A DNA stretch of 64,000 nucleotides, taken from assembly GCF_900104095.1 (NCBI RefSeq), contig NZ_FNJO01000008.1, positions 124,001-188,000 of the forward strand. Direction: 5' to 3'. The stretch is from Ralstonia sp. 25mfcol4.1. Lineage in GTDB: Bacteria; Pseudomonadota; Gammaproteobacteria; Burkholderiales; Burkholderiaceae. The number at the start of each line of letters is the position of its first letter. Within the stretch, counting starts at the first letter, position 1. Shown here piece after piece: positions 18,025 through 27,883 of the stretch. Under the pieces are notes generated by a model, which saw only the letters and a list, made by a program, of their open reading frames with translations, was not told where the DNA came from and ran no database searches. The translations under genes and the position numbers were made by a program.

Positions 18025-20043
18025 TCACCCTTCCCGCAGCCTCCGCCAAAGCGTGGTGGCGCTGATGCCCAGCTGGGCGCAGGCGGCGGCGCGGTTGCCG
18101 CCGCATTCGGCCAGCACGCGGCGGATGTGTTCGGCCTGGCTTGCCTTGGCGACGCCAGCCAGAGACTGCGTCCCGGCGACACCCGCCGGCCCTGCTCCGC
18201 CCGGCTCGGGGATGTCCGTGGGCGGCGGCTGCAGGACAGCCATGTCGTGTCCGGAAAACAGTTCCGGGACGGCCGCCTGCAGTTCGCGCTGCAGCGCGGC
18301 CGGGGTCAGGTCCGTCCCGGCGACCAGCACGGCGATGCGTTCCGTCACGTTTTCGAGTTCGCGGATGTTGCCCGGCCAGATATAGCGGGCCAGCCGGCTC
18401 CGCACTACGTCGGGCAGCGGCTGCGGCGTGTCGATGCCCAGTCGTTCCTGGGCACGCCGGTACAGCAGCGTGGCCAGCGCCGGCAGGTCGGCCGCGCGTT
18501 CGCGCAGCGGCGGCATTTCGATCCGGAGGATATTGAGCCGGTAGTACAGGTCCTGGCGGAACGTCCCTTCGCGCACCAGCGCGGCCAGGTCGCGGTGGGT
18601 GGCGGCGATCACGCGGACGTTGACCGGCACGGCCTCCAGGCCGCCAATCGGCAGCACCTGCTTTTCCTGCAGCACGCGCAGCAGCCGCGTTTGCAGGGCC
18701 GGCGGCATGTCGCCCACTTCGTCCAGGAACAGCGTGCCGTTGTGGGCCGATTCGAACAGGCCGGCCTTGCCGCCGCGCCGGGCGCCCGTGAACGCCCCTT
18801 CCTCGTAGCCGAACAGTTCGGATTCGAGCAGCGCCTCCGGAAACGCCGCGCAGTTGACGGCAACGAACGGGAACGCACGGCGCGGGCTGGCGTCGTGCAT
18901 GCCCTGCGCCAGCACCTCCTTGCCGGTGCCGCTTTCCCCGCTGACCAGCACGGTCGAATCGACCACCGCGTAGCGCCGCGCCAGCGCCCGCAGGTCGCTC
19001 ATGGCCGGGGAATCGCCGGCCAGGTCGTCGAGGCTGTAGCGCACGCCCGCCGCCCGGGCCCGCGTGCGCGAGCGCAGGTTGCGGTCGGCGCGATGGATCG
19101 CATTGGCGTCCTGGATCGTCAGCACCGCCCCCGAAGCGCCGGACTCGCCGACGATCGGAATTCGGTTGACCACCACCATCCGGTCGCCCAGCCGATGGAT
19201 GGCCTCCAGCTCGCGCGCGCCGCTCTGCATCACGCCATCCAGCGACAGGCCAGGCGCCAGCGTGGACAGCTTGCGCCCCACGGCCGCGCCGGCCGGTGTG
19301 CCCAGGAATCGCTCCATCGCCGGATTGAACGCCTGCACGCGCCCTTCGGCGTCCACGGCCGCCACCCCTTCGTTCAGGTGCGCCAGGATGGCATTGACGT
19401 AATCGCGCCGCGTGGATTCGATACGGCGCAGCCGCGCGGCCTCGATCGCATCTTCCAGCGCCAGCCGCACGGCGTTACCCGAATACAGGAACACGCCCAT
19501 CAGCCCGTACTTGTCGGCCAGGTCGGTCACCATGCCGGGCCCCACCACCACGCGGATGCCTTCTTCCTTCAGCGCGCGCACGCGAGCCGTGGCGTCGTCT
19601 TCGGTCAAATAGGTATAGCGGGGAATATCGAGCCCGAAGGTGCCCACGAAGTCGTCCACTTCGGCGTACGTGGACGCATGGGTGACCAGGGCCACCTTGG
19701 GCGAAATGCGTCGCGCCGTGGCCAGCGCGCTCATGACGTCGAAGCCGGTGACCTTGACCAGCACCACGGGAACATCCACGTGCTGGCGCAGGTAGGCGCC
19801 ATTGGAGCCTCCGGCCACCACCACGTCGACGCGGTTCTCGCGCGCCTCGCGGTTGATCGCGCTGGCCGCCGACTCGAACGCCCGCCCGACGATGCGGAAT
19901 TCCGCGCGGGCGGCGTACGCAGGAATCAGGTCGGCGAAGGCGCGCGACAGGCGGCTGATCCCCATCGCCCAGATGCGCGGCCGGGCACCGGGGACGGCCG
20001 GGGAAGCGGGGTTCAGCGGGATTGGAGCAGGCAGCGACGACAT
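18025..20043 (-). CDS. prpR: Propionate catabolism regulator PrpR (sigma-54 activator)
   Basis: A 672-residue sigma-54-dependent activator. Order of domains: PrpR_N sensor (about residues 22-200), thought to bind 2-methylcitrate; a PAS-like segment (about 210-315); the AAA+ domain with Walker A GESGTGKE at 369-376, the sigma-54 contact loop GAFTGA at 416-421 and Walker B GTLFLDE at 436-442; and a C-terminal Fis-type helix-turn-helix (last 45 residues, ACAQLGISATTLWRRL). It is divergent from prpB with an operator cluster and a sigma-54 promoter between them, so it activates the prp operon when propionate is present. The start at 20043 gives the normal N-terminus; the frame is open to 20124. 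Confidence 0.94.
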   Translation of the reverse strand: MSSLPAPIPLNPASPAVPGARPRIWAMGISRLSRAFADLIPAYAARAEFRIVGRAFESAASAINREARENRVDVVVAGGSNGAYLRQHVDVPVVLVKVTGFDVMSALATARRISPKVALVTHASTYAEVDDFVGTFGLDIPRYTYLTEDDATARVRALKEEGIRVVVGPGMVTDLADKYGLMGVFLYSGNAVRLALEDAIEAARLRRIESTRRDYVNAILAHLNEGVAAVDAEGRVQAFNPAMERFLGTPAGAAVGRKLSTLAPGLSLDGVMQSGARELEAIHRLGDRMVVVNRIPIVGESGASGAVLTIQDANAIHRADRNLRSRTRARAAGVRYSLDDLAGDSPAMSDLRALARRYAVVDSTVLVSGESGTGKEVLAQGMHDASPRRAFPFVAVNCAAFPEALLESELFGYEEGAFTGARRGGKAGLFESAHNGTLFLDEVGDMPPALQTRLLRVLQEKQVLPIGGLEAVPVNVRVIAATHRDLAALVREGTFRQDLYYRLNILRIEMPPLRERAADLPALATLLYRRAQERLGIDTPQPLPDVVRSRLARYIWPGNIRELENVTERIAVLVAGTDLTPAALQRELQAAVPELFSGHDMAVLQPPPTDIPEPGGAGPAGVAGTQSLAGVAKASQAEHIRRVLAECGGNRAAACAQLGISATTLWRRLREG

Positions 20044-20093
20044 GGCGGCAGAACTCGATGGATCGATTTGCCGATTGTGCGCGCATGCCCAAG

Positions 20094-20133
20094 GCATTTC
20101 AACTTTGAAATGCAAACATTGCATGACTGCAAT
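20094..20133. promoter_or_regulatory. Overlapping palindromes, probable PrpR operator
   Basis: Three perfect palindromes overlap in 40 bases: GCATTTCAA/TTGAAATGC (20094-20102 and 20105-20113), ATGCAA/TTGCAT (20110-20115 and 20119-20124) and ATTGCA/TGCAAT (20118-20123 and 20128-20133). All share the half site TTGCA or a close relative. They lie 142-181 bases upstream of the sigma-54 promoter, the usual distance for an enhancer-binding protein, and 51-90 bases upstream of the prpR start, which also allows autoregulation. Confidence 0.75.
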
Positions 20134-20274
20134 TCGCTTGGGGCTAATTGTGACGCCGGCAGCCCTTCATCGGCGCGACGACTGGGCGCCGGCATCACCT
20201 AACCCACTGACGCATAAGGGTTTCTGCCTATCGGAATGACGCACGGGCGACGCCGGCCCCGTGTTTTGGCCCGC

Positions 20275-20289
20275 TGGCACACCCCTTGC
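20275..20289 (+). promoter_or_regulatory. Sigma-54 promoter of the prp operon
   Basis: TGGCAC at 20275-20280, a five-base spacer, then TTGC at 20286-20289 matches the -24/-12 consensus exactly. Transcription should begin near 20300, about 45 bases before the prpB start. The activator carries the GAFTGA loop needed to use such a promoter. Confidence 0.9.
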
Positions 20290-20345
20290 GCTAGATTGCC
20301 GCCCTGCCCCCGATGCAGGATCGAACCAACCAGAGATTTCACGCC

Positions 20346-21254
20346 ATGACTTTTTCCGCCAACGAACTTGCCCGCTCCGCGGGTGCCCGCTTCCGCCAGG
20401 CCCTGATCGACGAGACCCCGCTGCAGATCCCGGGCACGATCAACGCCAACCATGCGCTGCTGGCCAAGCGCGCCGGGTATCGCGCGATCTACCTGTCGGG
20501 CGGTGGCGTGGCCGCGGGCTCGCTGGGCCTGCCGGATCTGGGCATCTCGAATCTCGACGATGTGCTGACCGATATCCGCCGCATCACCGATGTCTGCGAC
20601 ACGCCACTGCTGGTGGACGTGGATACCGGCTTCGGCTCGTCGGCCTTCAACGTGGCGCGCACCACGCGATCGCTGATCAAGTTTGGCGCCGCCGCCATGC
20701 ATATCGAAGACCAGGTCGGCGCCAAGCGCTGCGGCCATCGCCCGAACAAGGAGATCGTCGGCAAGGACGAAATGGTGGACCGCATCAAGGCCGCCGTGGA
20801 TGCCCGTACCGATGAGAACTTCGTCATCATGGCCCGCACCGACGCGCTGGCCGTCGAAGGCCTGGACGCCGCCATCGAGCGCGCCGTGGCCTGCGCCGAA
20901 GCCGGCGCCGACGCCATCTTCCCGGAAGCCATGACCGACCTGGCGATGTACGCCAGGTTCGTGGACGCCGTGAAGGTGCCCGTGCTGGCCAACCTGACCG
21001 AGTTCGGCGCCACCCCGTATTTCACGCTCGACGACCTGCGCGGCGTGGGCGTGGCCATGGCGCTGTACCCGCTGTCGGCGTTCCGCGCCGCCAACAAGGC
21101 TGCCGAGAACGTCTTTGCGGCCATCCGCCGCGACGGCACCCAGAAAAACGTCGTCGACACCATGCAAACGCGTGCCGAACTCTACGAGCGGATCGACTAC
21201 CATGCCTACGAGCAGAAGCTCGACGCACTGTTCGCCCAAGGCAAGGCCCGGTAA
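20346..21254 (+). CDS. prpB: 2-Methylisocitrate lyase
   Basis: A 302-residue enzyme of the isocitrate-lyase/PEP-mutase superfamily that splits 2-methylisocitrate into pyruvate and succinate, the last step of the 2-methylcitrate cycle. The signature KRCGH (residues 127-131) holds the catalytic Cys, and the Mg-binding strand [10 protein letters not shown] (88-97) is intact. Length is normal. The ATG at 20346 is chosen over the longer frame from 20313 because it gives the usual PrpB start. First gene of prpB-prpC-acnD-prpF, driven by the sigma-54 promoter 56 bases upstream. Confidence 0.95.
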   Translation: MTFSANELARSAGARFRQALIDETPLQIPGTINANHALLAKRAGYRAIYLSGGGVAAGSLGLPDLGISNLDDVLTDIRRITDVCDTPLLVDVDTGFGSSAFNVARTTRSLIKFGAAAMHIEDQVGAKRCGHRPNKEIVGKDEMVDRIKAAVDARTDENFVIMARTDALAVEGLDAAIERAVACAEAGADAIFPEAMTDLAMYARFVDAVKVPVLANLTEFGATPYFTLDDLRGVGVAMALYPLSAFRAANKAAENVFAAIRRDGTQKNVVDTMQTRAELYERIDYHAYEQKLDALFAQGKAR

Positions 21255-21368
21255 CGACCCCGCACACGTACGCGCTATTCTTTGCGATGCGGTCTGTTGC
21301 GCTGCAATAGGACACCCACCATGACCGCACGCACCCCAAACACTCGAAATCGAAACAAGGAGACCCAG

Positions 21369-22526
21369 ATGTCCGAAGCTCAACCGCTGGCCACGCCGAA
21401 GCCCAAGAAATCCGTTGCCCTGTCGGGCGTTGCCGCCGGCAACACCGCCCTGTGCACCGTTGGCCGTAGCGGGAACGATCTCCACTATCGCGGCTACGAC
21501 ATCCTCGATATCGCCGATACGTGCGAATTCGAGGAAATCGCCCACCTGCTGGTGCACGGCAAGCTGCCCAACAAGGCCGAACTGGTCGCCTACAAGACCA
21601 AGCTGAAGGCCCTGCGCGGCCTGCCCGCCAACGTGAAGGCCGCCCTGGAATGGGTGCCGGCCAGCGCCCACCCGATGGACGTGATGCGCACGGGCGTGTC
21701 GGTGCTGGGCACGGTGCTGCCCGAGAAGGACGATCACAACACGCCGGGCGCGCGCGACATCGCCGACCGCCTGATGGCCAGCCTGGGGTCGATGCTGCTG
21801 TACTGGTATCACTACAGCCACAACGGCCGTCGCATCGAGGTGGAAACCGACGACGAATCGATTGCCGCGCATTTCCTCCACCTGCTGCACGGCGAGGCCC
21901 CCAGCAAGCTGTGGGAACGCGCGATGCAGACGTCGCTGATCCTTTACGCGGAGCACGAGTTCAACGCGTCGACGTTTGCCTGCCGCGTGGTGGCCGGCAC
22001 CGGCTCCGACATGTATTCGGCCATCTGCGGCGGCATCGGCGCGCTGCGCGGCCCGAAGCACGGCGGGGCCAACGAAGTGGCGTTCGAGATCCAGAAACGC
22101 TACGACACCCCGGACGACGCCGAGGCCGACATCCGCCGCCGCGTGGAAAACAAGGAAGTGGTGATCGGATTCGGTCACCCGGTGTACACGATCTCCGACC
22201 CGCGCAACGTGGTGATCAAGGAAGTGGCACGCAAGCTGTCGAAGGACGCCGGCTCGATGAAGATGTTCAACATCGCCGAGCGGCTGGAAACGGTCATGGC
22301 CGACGCCAAGAAAATGTTCCCGAACCTGGACTGGTTCAGCGCCGTGAGCTACCACATGATGGGGGTGCCCACCGCGATGTTCACCCCGCTGTTCGTGATC
22401 GCCCGTACGTCGGGCTGGGCCGCGCACGTGATCGAGCAACGGATCGACAACAAGATCATCCGTCCGACGGCCAACTACACCGGCCCGGAAGACCTGAAAT
22501 TCGTGCCGATCGAAAAGCGCGCCTGA
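21369..22526 (+). CDS. prpC: 2-Methylcitrate synthase
   Basis: A 385-residue citrate-synthase-fold enzyme that condenses propionyl-CoA with oxaloacetate. The conserved GPKHGGANE and IGFGHPVYT segments carry active-site histidines, and the early GLSGV-like [14 protein letters not shown] start is typical of PrpC rather than GltA. AAGGAG at 21358-21363 gives a strong start at 21369. It lies 114 bases after prpB in the same transcript. Cytoplasmic. Confidence 0.95.
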   Translation: MSEAQPLATPKPKKSVALSGVAAGNTALCTVGRSGNDLHYRGYDILDIADTCEFEEIAHLLVHGKLPNKAELVAYKTKLKALRGLPANVKAALEWVPASAHPMDVMRTGVSVLGTVLPEKDDHNTPGARDIADRLMASLGSMLLYWYHYSHNGRRIEVETDDESIAAHFLHLLHGEAPSKLWERAMQTSLILYAEHEFNASTFACRVVAGTGSDMYSAICGGIGALRGPKHGGANEVAFEIQKRYDTPDDAEADIRRRVENKEVVIGFGHPVYTISDPRNVVIKEVARKLSKDAGSMKMFNIAERLETVMADAKKMFPNLDWFSAVSYHMMGVPTAMFTPLFVIARTSGWAAHVIEQRIDNKIIRPTANYTGPEDLKFVPIEKRA

Positions 22527-22607
22527 TCCATTGCAACAACAACAGTGCCGCCACCCGGCCCGGCTATCCGCCGCGCGGTGGCAGGCACGCACAGTCCTCA
22601 CGTCGCC

Positions 22608-25205
22608 ATGAACACTGCCTACCGCAAGCCGCTGCCCGGGACCCGCCTCGATTATTTCGACGCCCGCGCCGCCGTCAATGACATCTCCCCGGGCGCCTGG
22701 GACAAACTGCCGTACACGTCGCGCGTGCTGGCCGAAAACCTGGTGCGCCGCTGTGACCCTGCCACGCTGACCGATTCGCTCAGGCAGCTCATCGAACGCA
22801 AGCGTGACCTCGATTTCCCGTGGTTCCCGGCCCGCGTGGTTTGCCACGACATCCTGGGCCAGACCGCGCTGGTAGACCTGGCCGGCCTGCGCGACGCCAT
22901 CGCCGACCAGGGCGGCGACCCGGCCAAGGTCAACCCGGTGGTGCCGGTGCAGCTGATCGTCGACCACTCGCTGGCCGTGGAATGTGGCGGCTTTGATCCC
23001 GACGCGTTTACCAAGAACCGCGCCATCGAGGATCGCCGCAACGAAGACCGTTTCGATTTCATCAACTGGACCAAGAAGGCGTTCCGCAACGTCGACGTGA
23101 TCCCGCCGGGCAACGGCATCATGCACCAGATCAATCTGGAAAAGATGTCGCCCGTGATCCATGCCGACCACGGCGTGGCCTACCCCGATACCTGCGTAGG
23201 CACCGACAGCCACACGCCGCACGTCGACGCACTGGGCGTGATCGCCATCGGCGTGGGCGGCCTGGAGGCCGAAAACGTGATGCTGGGCCGTGCGTCATGG
23301 ATGCGCCTGCCCGACATCGTCGGCGTGGAGCTGACCGGCCGCCGCCAGCCCGGCATCACCGCCACCGACATCGTGCTGGCCCTGACCGAATTCCTGCGCA
23401 AGGAAAAGGTTGTCGGCGCGTATCTGGAATTCCGTGGCGAAGGTGCGTCGAGCCTGACGCTGGGCGACCGCGCCACGATCTCGAACATGGCGCCCGAATA
23501 CGGCGCCACGGCCGCGATGTTCTTCATCGACGGGCAGACCACCGAATACCTGCGCCTGACCGGCCGCGACGAAGCCCAGGTACAGCTGGTGGAAACGTAC
23601 GCCAAGGCCACCGGCCTGTGGGCCGATGCGCTGAAGACGGCCGAATACGAGCGGGTTCTGCATTTCGACCTGTCCACCGTGGTCCGCAACATGGCCGGTC
23701 CGTCGAACCCGCACAAGCGCCTGCCCACGTCCGACCTGGCCGCGCGTGGCATTGCCGGCAAGTGGGAGGAAACGCCGGGCCAGATGCCCGACGGCGCGGT
23801 CATCATCGCCGCCATCACGAGCTGCACCAACACCAGCAACCCGCGCAACGTGATTGCCGCCGCGCTGCTGGCGCGCAACGCCAACGCGCACGGCCTGACG
23901 CGCAAGCCGTGGGTCAAGTCGTCGCTGGCGCCGGGATCGAAGGCGGTGGAGCTGTACCTGGAAGAAGCCAACCTGCTGCCCGACCTGGAGAAGCTCGGCT
24001 TCGGCATCGTGGCGTTCGCCTGCACGACGTGCAACGGCATGTCGGGCGCGCTCGATCCGAAGATCCAGCAGGAGATCATCGACCGCGACCTGTACGCCAC
24101 GGCCGTGCTGTCGGGCAACCGCAACTTCGACGGCCGTATCCACCCGTACGCCAAGCAGGCGTTCCTGGCGTCGCCCCCGCTGGTGGTCGCCTACGCCATC
24201 GCCGGCACGATCCGCTTCGATATCGAGCGGGATGCCCTGGGCACCGACGCGAGCGGCAAGCCGGTCTACCTGAAGGATATCTGGCCGAGCGACGAGGAAA
24301 TCGACGCGATCGTCAGGCAGAGCGTGAAGCCCGAGCAGTTCCGCAAGGTCTACGAGCCGATGTTCGCGCTGCACGCCGAGAACGACACGTCGATCGATCC
24401 GCTGTACGACTGGCGCCCGCAAAGCACGTACATCCGCCGCCCGCCGTACTGGGAAGGCGCGCTGGCCGGCGAGCGCACGCTGCGCGGCATGCGCGCGCTG
24501 GCGGTGCTGGGCGACAACATCACCACCGACCACCTGTCGCCGTCCAACGCCATCCTGCGCAACAGCGCGGCCGGCGAGTACCTGGCGAAGATGGGCCTGC
24601 CGGAAGAAGACTTCAACTCGTACGCCACGCACCGCGGCGACCACCTGACCGCCCAGCGCGCCACGTTCGCCAACCCGACGCTGATCAACGAGATGGCCGT
24701 GGTCGATGGCGCGGTCAAGAAAGGTTCGCTGGCCCGCATCGAGCCCGAGGGCAAGGTCGTGCGCATGTGGGAGGCCATCGAGACCTATATGGATCGCAAG
24801 CAGCCGCTGATCGTGGTGGCCGGGGCCGACTATGGCCAGGGCTCGTCGCGCGACTGGGCTGCCAAGGGTGTGCGGCTGGCCGGCGTGGAAGCCATCGTGG
24901 CCGAAGGCTTCGAGCGCATTCACCGCACCAACCTGATCGGCATGGGCGTGCTGCCGGTGGAATTCCTGCCCGGCACCAACCGCCTGACGCTGGGGATCGA
25001 CGGCACCGAGACGTTCGACGTGGTTGGCGCACGCCGCCCGCGCGCCAAGCTGACGCTGGTGATCCATCGCAAGAACGGTGAAAAGGTGGAAGTGCCGGTG
25101 CTGTGCCGCCTGGACAGCGACGAGGAAGTGTCGATCTATGAGGCCGGCGGCGTGCTGCAGCGATTTGCCCAGGATTTCCTGGAATCGTCGCGCGCAGCAG
25201 CCTGA
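22608..25205 (+). CDS. acnD: Fe/S-dependent 2-methylcitrate dehydratase AcnD
   Basis: An 865-residue aconitase-family enzyme that dehydrates 2-methylcitrate to 2-methyl-aconitate in organisms that use AcnD plus PrpF instead of PrpD. The [4Fe-4S] ligands are Cys406 (ITSCTNTSNP) and Cys472/Cys475 (CTTCNG), and the swivelling C-terminal domain carries GADYGQGSSRDWA. The start is the ATG at 22608; the frame reaches back to 22545 without a better start, and no strong ribosome site is seen. Flanked by prpC and prpF, it completes the AcnD-type locus; no prpD is present here. Confidence 0.94.
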   Translation: MNTAYRKPLPGTRLDYFDARAAVNDISPGAWDKLPYTSRVLAENLVRRCDPATLTDSLRQLIERKRDLDFPWFPARVVCHDILGQTALVDLAGLRDAIADQGGDPAKVNPVVPVQLIVDHSLAVECGGFDPDAFTKNRAIEDRRNEDRFDFINWTKKAFRNVDVIPPGNGIMHQINLEKMSPVIHADHGVAYPDTCVGTDSHTPHVDALGVIAIGVGGLEAENVMLGRASWMRLPDIVGVELTGRRQPGITATDIVLALTEFLRKEKVVGAYLEFRGEGASSLTLGDRATISNMAPEYGATAAMFFIDGQTTEYLRLTGRDEAQVQLVETYAKATGLWADALKTAEYERVLHFDLSTVVRNMAGPSNPHKRLPTSDLAARGIAGKWEETPGQMPDGAVIIAAITSCTNTSNPRNVIAAALLARNANAHGLTRKPWVKSSLAPGSKAVELYLEEANLLPDLEKLGFGIVAFACTTCNGMSGALDPKIQQEIIDRDLYATAVLSGNRNFDGRIHPYAKQAFLASPPLVVAYAIAGTIRFDIERDALGTDASGKPVYLKDIWPSDEEIDAIVRQSVKPEQFRKVYEPMFALHAENDTSIDPLYDWRPQSTYIRRPPYWEGALAGERTLRGMRALAVLGDNITTDHLSPSNAILRNSAAGEYLAKMGLPEEDFNSYATHRGDHLTAQRATFANPTLINEMAVVDGAVKKGSLARIEPEGKVVRMWEAIETYMDRKQPLIVVAGADYGQGSSRDWAAKGVRLAGVEAIVAEGFERIHRTNLIGMGVLPVEFLPGTNRLTLGIDGTETFDVVGARRPRAKLTLVIHRKNGEKVEVPVLCRLDSDEEVSIYEAGGVLQRFAQDFLESSRAAA

Positions 25206-25226
25206 TCGGTGATTAGGAAAACTACG

Positions 25227-26420
25227 ATGGCTTACGTACCTCAAATCAAGATTCCCGCCACGTATCTGCGTGGCGGCACCAGCAAGGGTGTGTTTTTCCG
25301 GCTGCAGGACCTGCCCGAATCGGCACAAAAGCCCGGCGAAGCACGCGACCGCCTGCTGATGCGCGTGATCGGCAGCCCCGATCCGTACGGCAAGCAGATC
25401 GATGGCATGGGCGCCGCCACGTCGAGCACCAGCAAGACGGTGATCATCGCGAAAAGCTCGCGTCCTGACCACGACGTGGACTACCTGTTCGGCCAGGTGT
25501 CGATCGACCAGCCGTTCGTGGACTGGAGCGGCAACTGCGGCAACCTGTCGGCGGCCGTGGGGCCGTTCGCGGTCAGCAACGGATTTATCGAGGCATCGCG
25601 GATTCCTGAAAATGGAACCGTGACCGTGAAGATCTGGCAGGCCAATATCGGCAAGACAATCATCGCGCACGTGCCGATCACCAACGGCGCGGTGCAGGAA
25701 ACCGGCGATTTCGAGCTGGATGGCGTGACCTTCCCGGCCGCCGAAGTCCAGCTTGAATTCATGGACCCGGCCGCCGAGGAAGGCGACGACGGCGGCGGCG
25801 CGATGTTTCCCACCGGCAACCTGATCGACGACCTGGAAGTGCCCGGCGTGGGCACGCTCCGCGCCACGATGATCAATGCCGGCATCCCGACGATCTTCGT
25901 CGAGGCGGAAGCCATTGGCTACACCGGCACGGAGTTGCAGGACGCCATCAACGGCGACCCGAAGGCGCTGGCGATGTTCGAGACGATCCGGGCCTACGGC
26001 GCCAGGCGCATGGGCCTGATCCAGGATATCGACGAGGCGAAGAAGCGCCAGCACACGCCCAAGGTGGCGTTCGTGGCCCGGCCGGCCACCTATACCGCGT
26101 CGAGCGGCAAGACGGTGGAGGCCAGTGGCGTGGACCTGCTGGTGCGCGCGCTGTCGATGGGCAAGCTGCACCACGCGATGATGGGCACCGCGGCCGTGGC
26201 GATCGGCACGGCGGCTGCCGTGCCGGGCACGCTGGTGAACCTGGCGGCCGGCGGCGGAGAACGCGAGGCCGTGCGCTTTGGCCATCCGTCGGGCACGCTG
26301 CGCGTGGGCGCGCAGGCCGCGCTGGTCGATGGCCAGTGGACGGTGCGGAAGGCCATCATGAGCCGCAGCGCACGCGTGCTGATGGAAGGCTGGGTGCGCG
26401 TGCCGGGAGACGCGTTCTAG
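25227..26420 (+). CDS. prpF: 2-Methylaconitate isomerase PrpF
   Basis: A 397-residue protein of the diaminopimelate-epimerase-like fold that isomerises 2-methyl-trans-aconitate to the cis form so that aconitase can hydrate it; it is required with AcnD-type dehydratases. The N-terminal TYLRGGTSKGVFF (about 13-25) and DWSGNCGNLS (about 102-111) blocks are family marks, and the latter holds the key Cys. AGGA at 25215-25218 precedes the ATG at 25227; a GTG at 25209 is an alternative. It is the last gene of the operon, followed by a clear terminator. Confidence 0.94.
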   Translation: MAYVPQIKIPATYLRGGTSKGVFFRLQDLPESAQKPGEARDRLLMRVIGSPDPYGKQIDGMGAATSSTSKTVIIAKSSRPDHDVDYLFGQVSIDQPFVDWSGNCGNLSAAVGPFAVSNGFIEASRIPENGTVTVKIWQANIGKTIIAHVPITNGAVQETGDFELDGVTFPAAEVQLEFMDPAAEEGDDGGGAMFPTGNLIDDLEVPGVGTLRATMINAGIPTIFVEAEAIGYTGTELQDAINGDPKALAMFETIRAYGARRMGLIQDIDEAKKRQHTPKVAFVARPATYTASSGKTVEASGVDLLVRALSMGKLHHAMMGTAAVAIGTAAAVPGTLVNLAAGGGEREAVRFGHPSGTLRVGAQAALVDGQWTVRKAIMSRSARVLMEGWVRVPGDAF

Positions 26421-26487
26421 CCGAACCCTTCTGCCATGCGATGGGTCTGGCGTAGCGCTAGGACTCCTCTGAAATTGTCGTCACCGG

Positions 26488-26525
26488 GCGGCATTCTTCC
26501 TGACCGAAGAATGCCGCTTTGTCTT
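26488..26525 (+). terminator. Rho-independent terminator of the prp operon
   Basis: GCGGCATTCTTC (26488-26499) pairs perfectly with GAAGAATGCCGC (26506-26517) around a six-base loop and is followed by TTTGTCTT. It lies 67 bases after prpF and 182 bases before the asparaginase gene, which therefore has its own promoter. Confidence 0.9.
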
Positions 26526-26707
26526 ATCCAGCATACGTTTCCGGGTTGCAAGGATTCTGTTGAAGTTGTCGACGCAACGTCGTGGCATGGTTATAGTTCT
26601 CGCTCCGTTCGCGAACCATTGCGGCTTGCGGCGGTTCAACGAACCAATCAAAAGCGGCCCATGCGGTTTCCACAAGAATCACGCACCGCGCCGACCAGAG
26701 GAGAATC

Positions 26708-27829
26708 ATGCAACGACCTGCCAAGCTCACCACCCTTGCCACCCTGCTGCTGTCCGCCGCGCTGCTGACCGGCACCGCGCACGCCCAACTGGCCCCTTCG
26801 GCCAGCGCCGCCGCGCCCGCCGGCACCACGGCCGAAGCGCGCAAGGCCAACATCGTCATCATCGGCACTGGCGGCACCATCGCCGGCGCGGGTGCATCGG
26901 CCACCAACACCGCGGCGTACCAGTCCGCCGTGGTGCCCGTGGACAAGATCATTGCCTCGGTGCCCGAAATCTCGAAGGTCGCCAACGTCAAGGGCGAGCA
27001 GATCTTCCAGATCGGCTCCGAGAGCTTCAACAACGAGCGCCTGCTGAAGCTGGGCAAGCGCGTGTCGGAACTGCTCAAGCAGCCTGACGTGGACGGCATC
27101 GTCATCACGCACGGCACCGACACGATCGAGGAAACGGCCTACTTCCTGAACCTCACGCTCAAGAGCGACAAGCCCGTGGTGGTGGTTGGCTCGATGCGTC
27201 CGGGCACGGCGCTGGGCGCCGACGGCGCGCTGAACCTCTACGATGCCGTGCTGGTGGCTTCGAGCCCGGCCTCGAAGGGCAAGGGCGCACTGGTGGTGCT
27301 CAATGACGAGATCCACACCGGCCGCGACGTGACCAAGACCAACACGTTCAAGACCGAGACGTTCCGCTCGCCGTTCGGCCCGCTGGGCTACGTGGTGGAA
27401 GGCCGCACGCTGTACTACCGCACGCTGGCCCGTCCGCACACGCTGCAGACCGAGTTCGACATCGACAAGATCGACAAGCTGCCTGAAGTGGCCGTGGTCT
27501 ACGCCTACGGCAACGTGAATCCGGCCAGCATCGACGCGGCCGTGAAGAACGGCGCCAAGGCCATCGTCTACGCCGCCACCGGCAACGGCAGCGTGGGCGA
27601 CTACATGGTGGAGCCGCTCAAGGCCGCGCAAGCCAAGGGCGTGCAGGTGGTGCGGGCCTCGCGCACCGGCAGCGGCATCGTCGTGCGCAACGCCGAGCAG
27701 CCGGACGACAAGTACAACTGGATCGTCACCGACGACCAGCTGCCGCAGAAGGCGCGCATCCTGATGGCGCTGGCACTGACCAAGACCAACGACCCGAAGG
27801 CCCTGCAGCAGATCTTCTGGAAGTACTGA
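26708..27829 (+). CDS. ansB: Periplasmic L-asparaginase/glutaminase-asparaginase (type II)
   Basis: A 373-residue exported amidohydrolase that converts asparagine, and probably glutamine, to the acid and ammonia. A signal peptide ends near residue 26 (THAHA-type site, GTAHA|Q). Both active-site threonine motifs are present: GTGGTIAG at 53-60 and HGTDTIEET at 135-143. The Asn/Gln-specific and glutaminase-like subtypes cannot be separated by eye. A GAGGAG-like ribosome site precedes the ATG. It is a single gene between the prp terminator and a convergent thioesterase gene. Confidence 0.92.
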   Translation: MQRPAKLTTLATLLLSAALLTGTAHAQLAPSASAAAPAGTTAEARKANIVIIGTGGTIAGAGASATNTAAYQSAVVPVDKIIASVPEISKVANVKGEQIFQIGSESFNNERLLKLGKRVSELLKQPDVDGIVITHGTDTIEETAYFLNLTLKSDKPVVVVGSMRPGTALGADGALNLYDAVLVASSPASKGKGALVVLNDEIHTGRDVTKTNTFKTETFRSPFGPLGYVVEGRTLYYRTLARPHTLQTEFDIDKIDKLPEVAVVYAYGNVNPASIDAAVKNGAKAIVYAATGNGSVGDYMVEPLKAAQAKGVQVVRASRTGSGIVVRNAEQPDDKYNWIVTDDQLPQKARILMALALTKTNDPKALQQIFWKY

Positions 27830-27852
27830 TCGCTGGAAGGGTTGACCTGCAA

Positions 27853-27873
27853 GGCCCCGGCGCCCCCGGGGCC
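27853..27873. terminator. GC hairpin between convergent ansB and thioesterase genes
   Basis: GGCCCCGG at 27853-27860 pairs with CCGGGGCC at 27866-27873 around a five-base loop. No clear T run follows on either strand, so it is at best a weak or factor-assisted terminator for the two converging genes. Confidence 0.4.
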
Positions 27874-27883
27874 GCTTGACTGC

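Noticed and set aside
18127..23222. Long open frames opposite prpR and prpB/prpC (691 and 1007 codons)
   Set aside because: Shadows of the conserved prp genes, with random composition and no family match. The same holds for the 996-codon frame at 23295-26285 opposite acnD/prpF.
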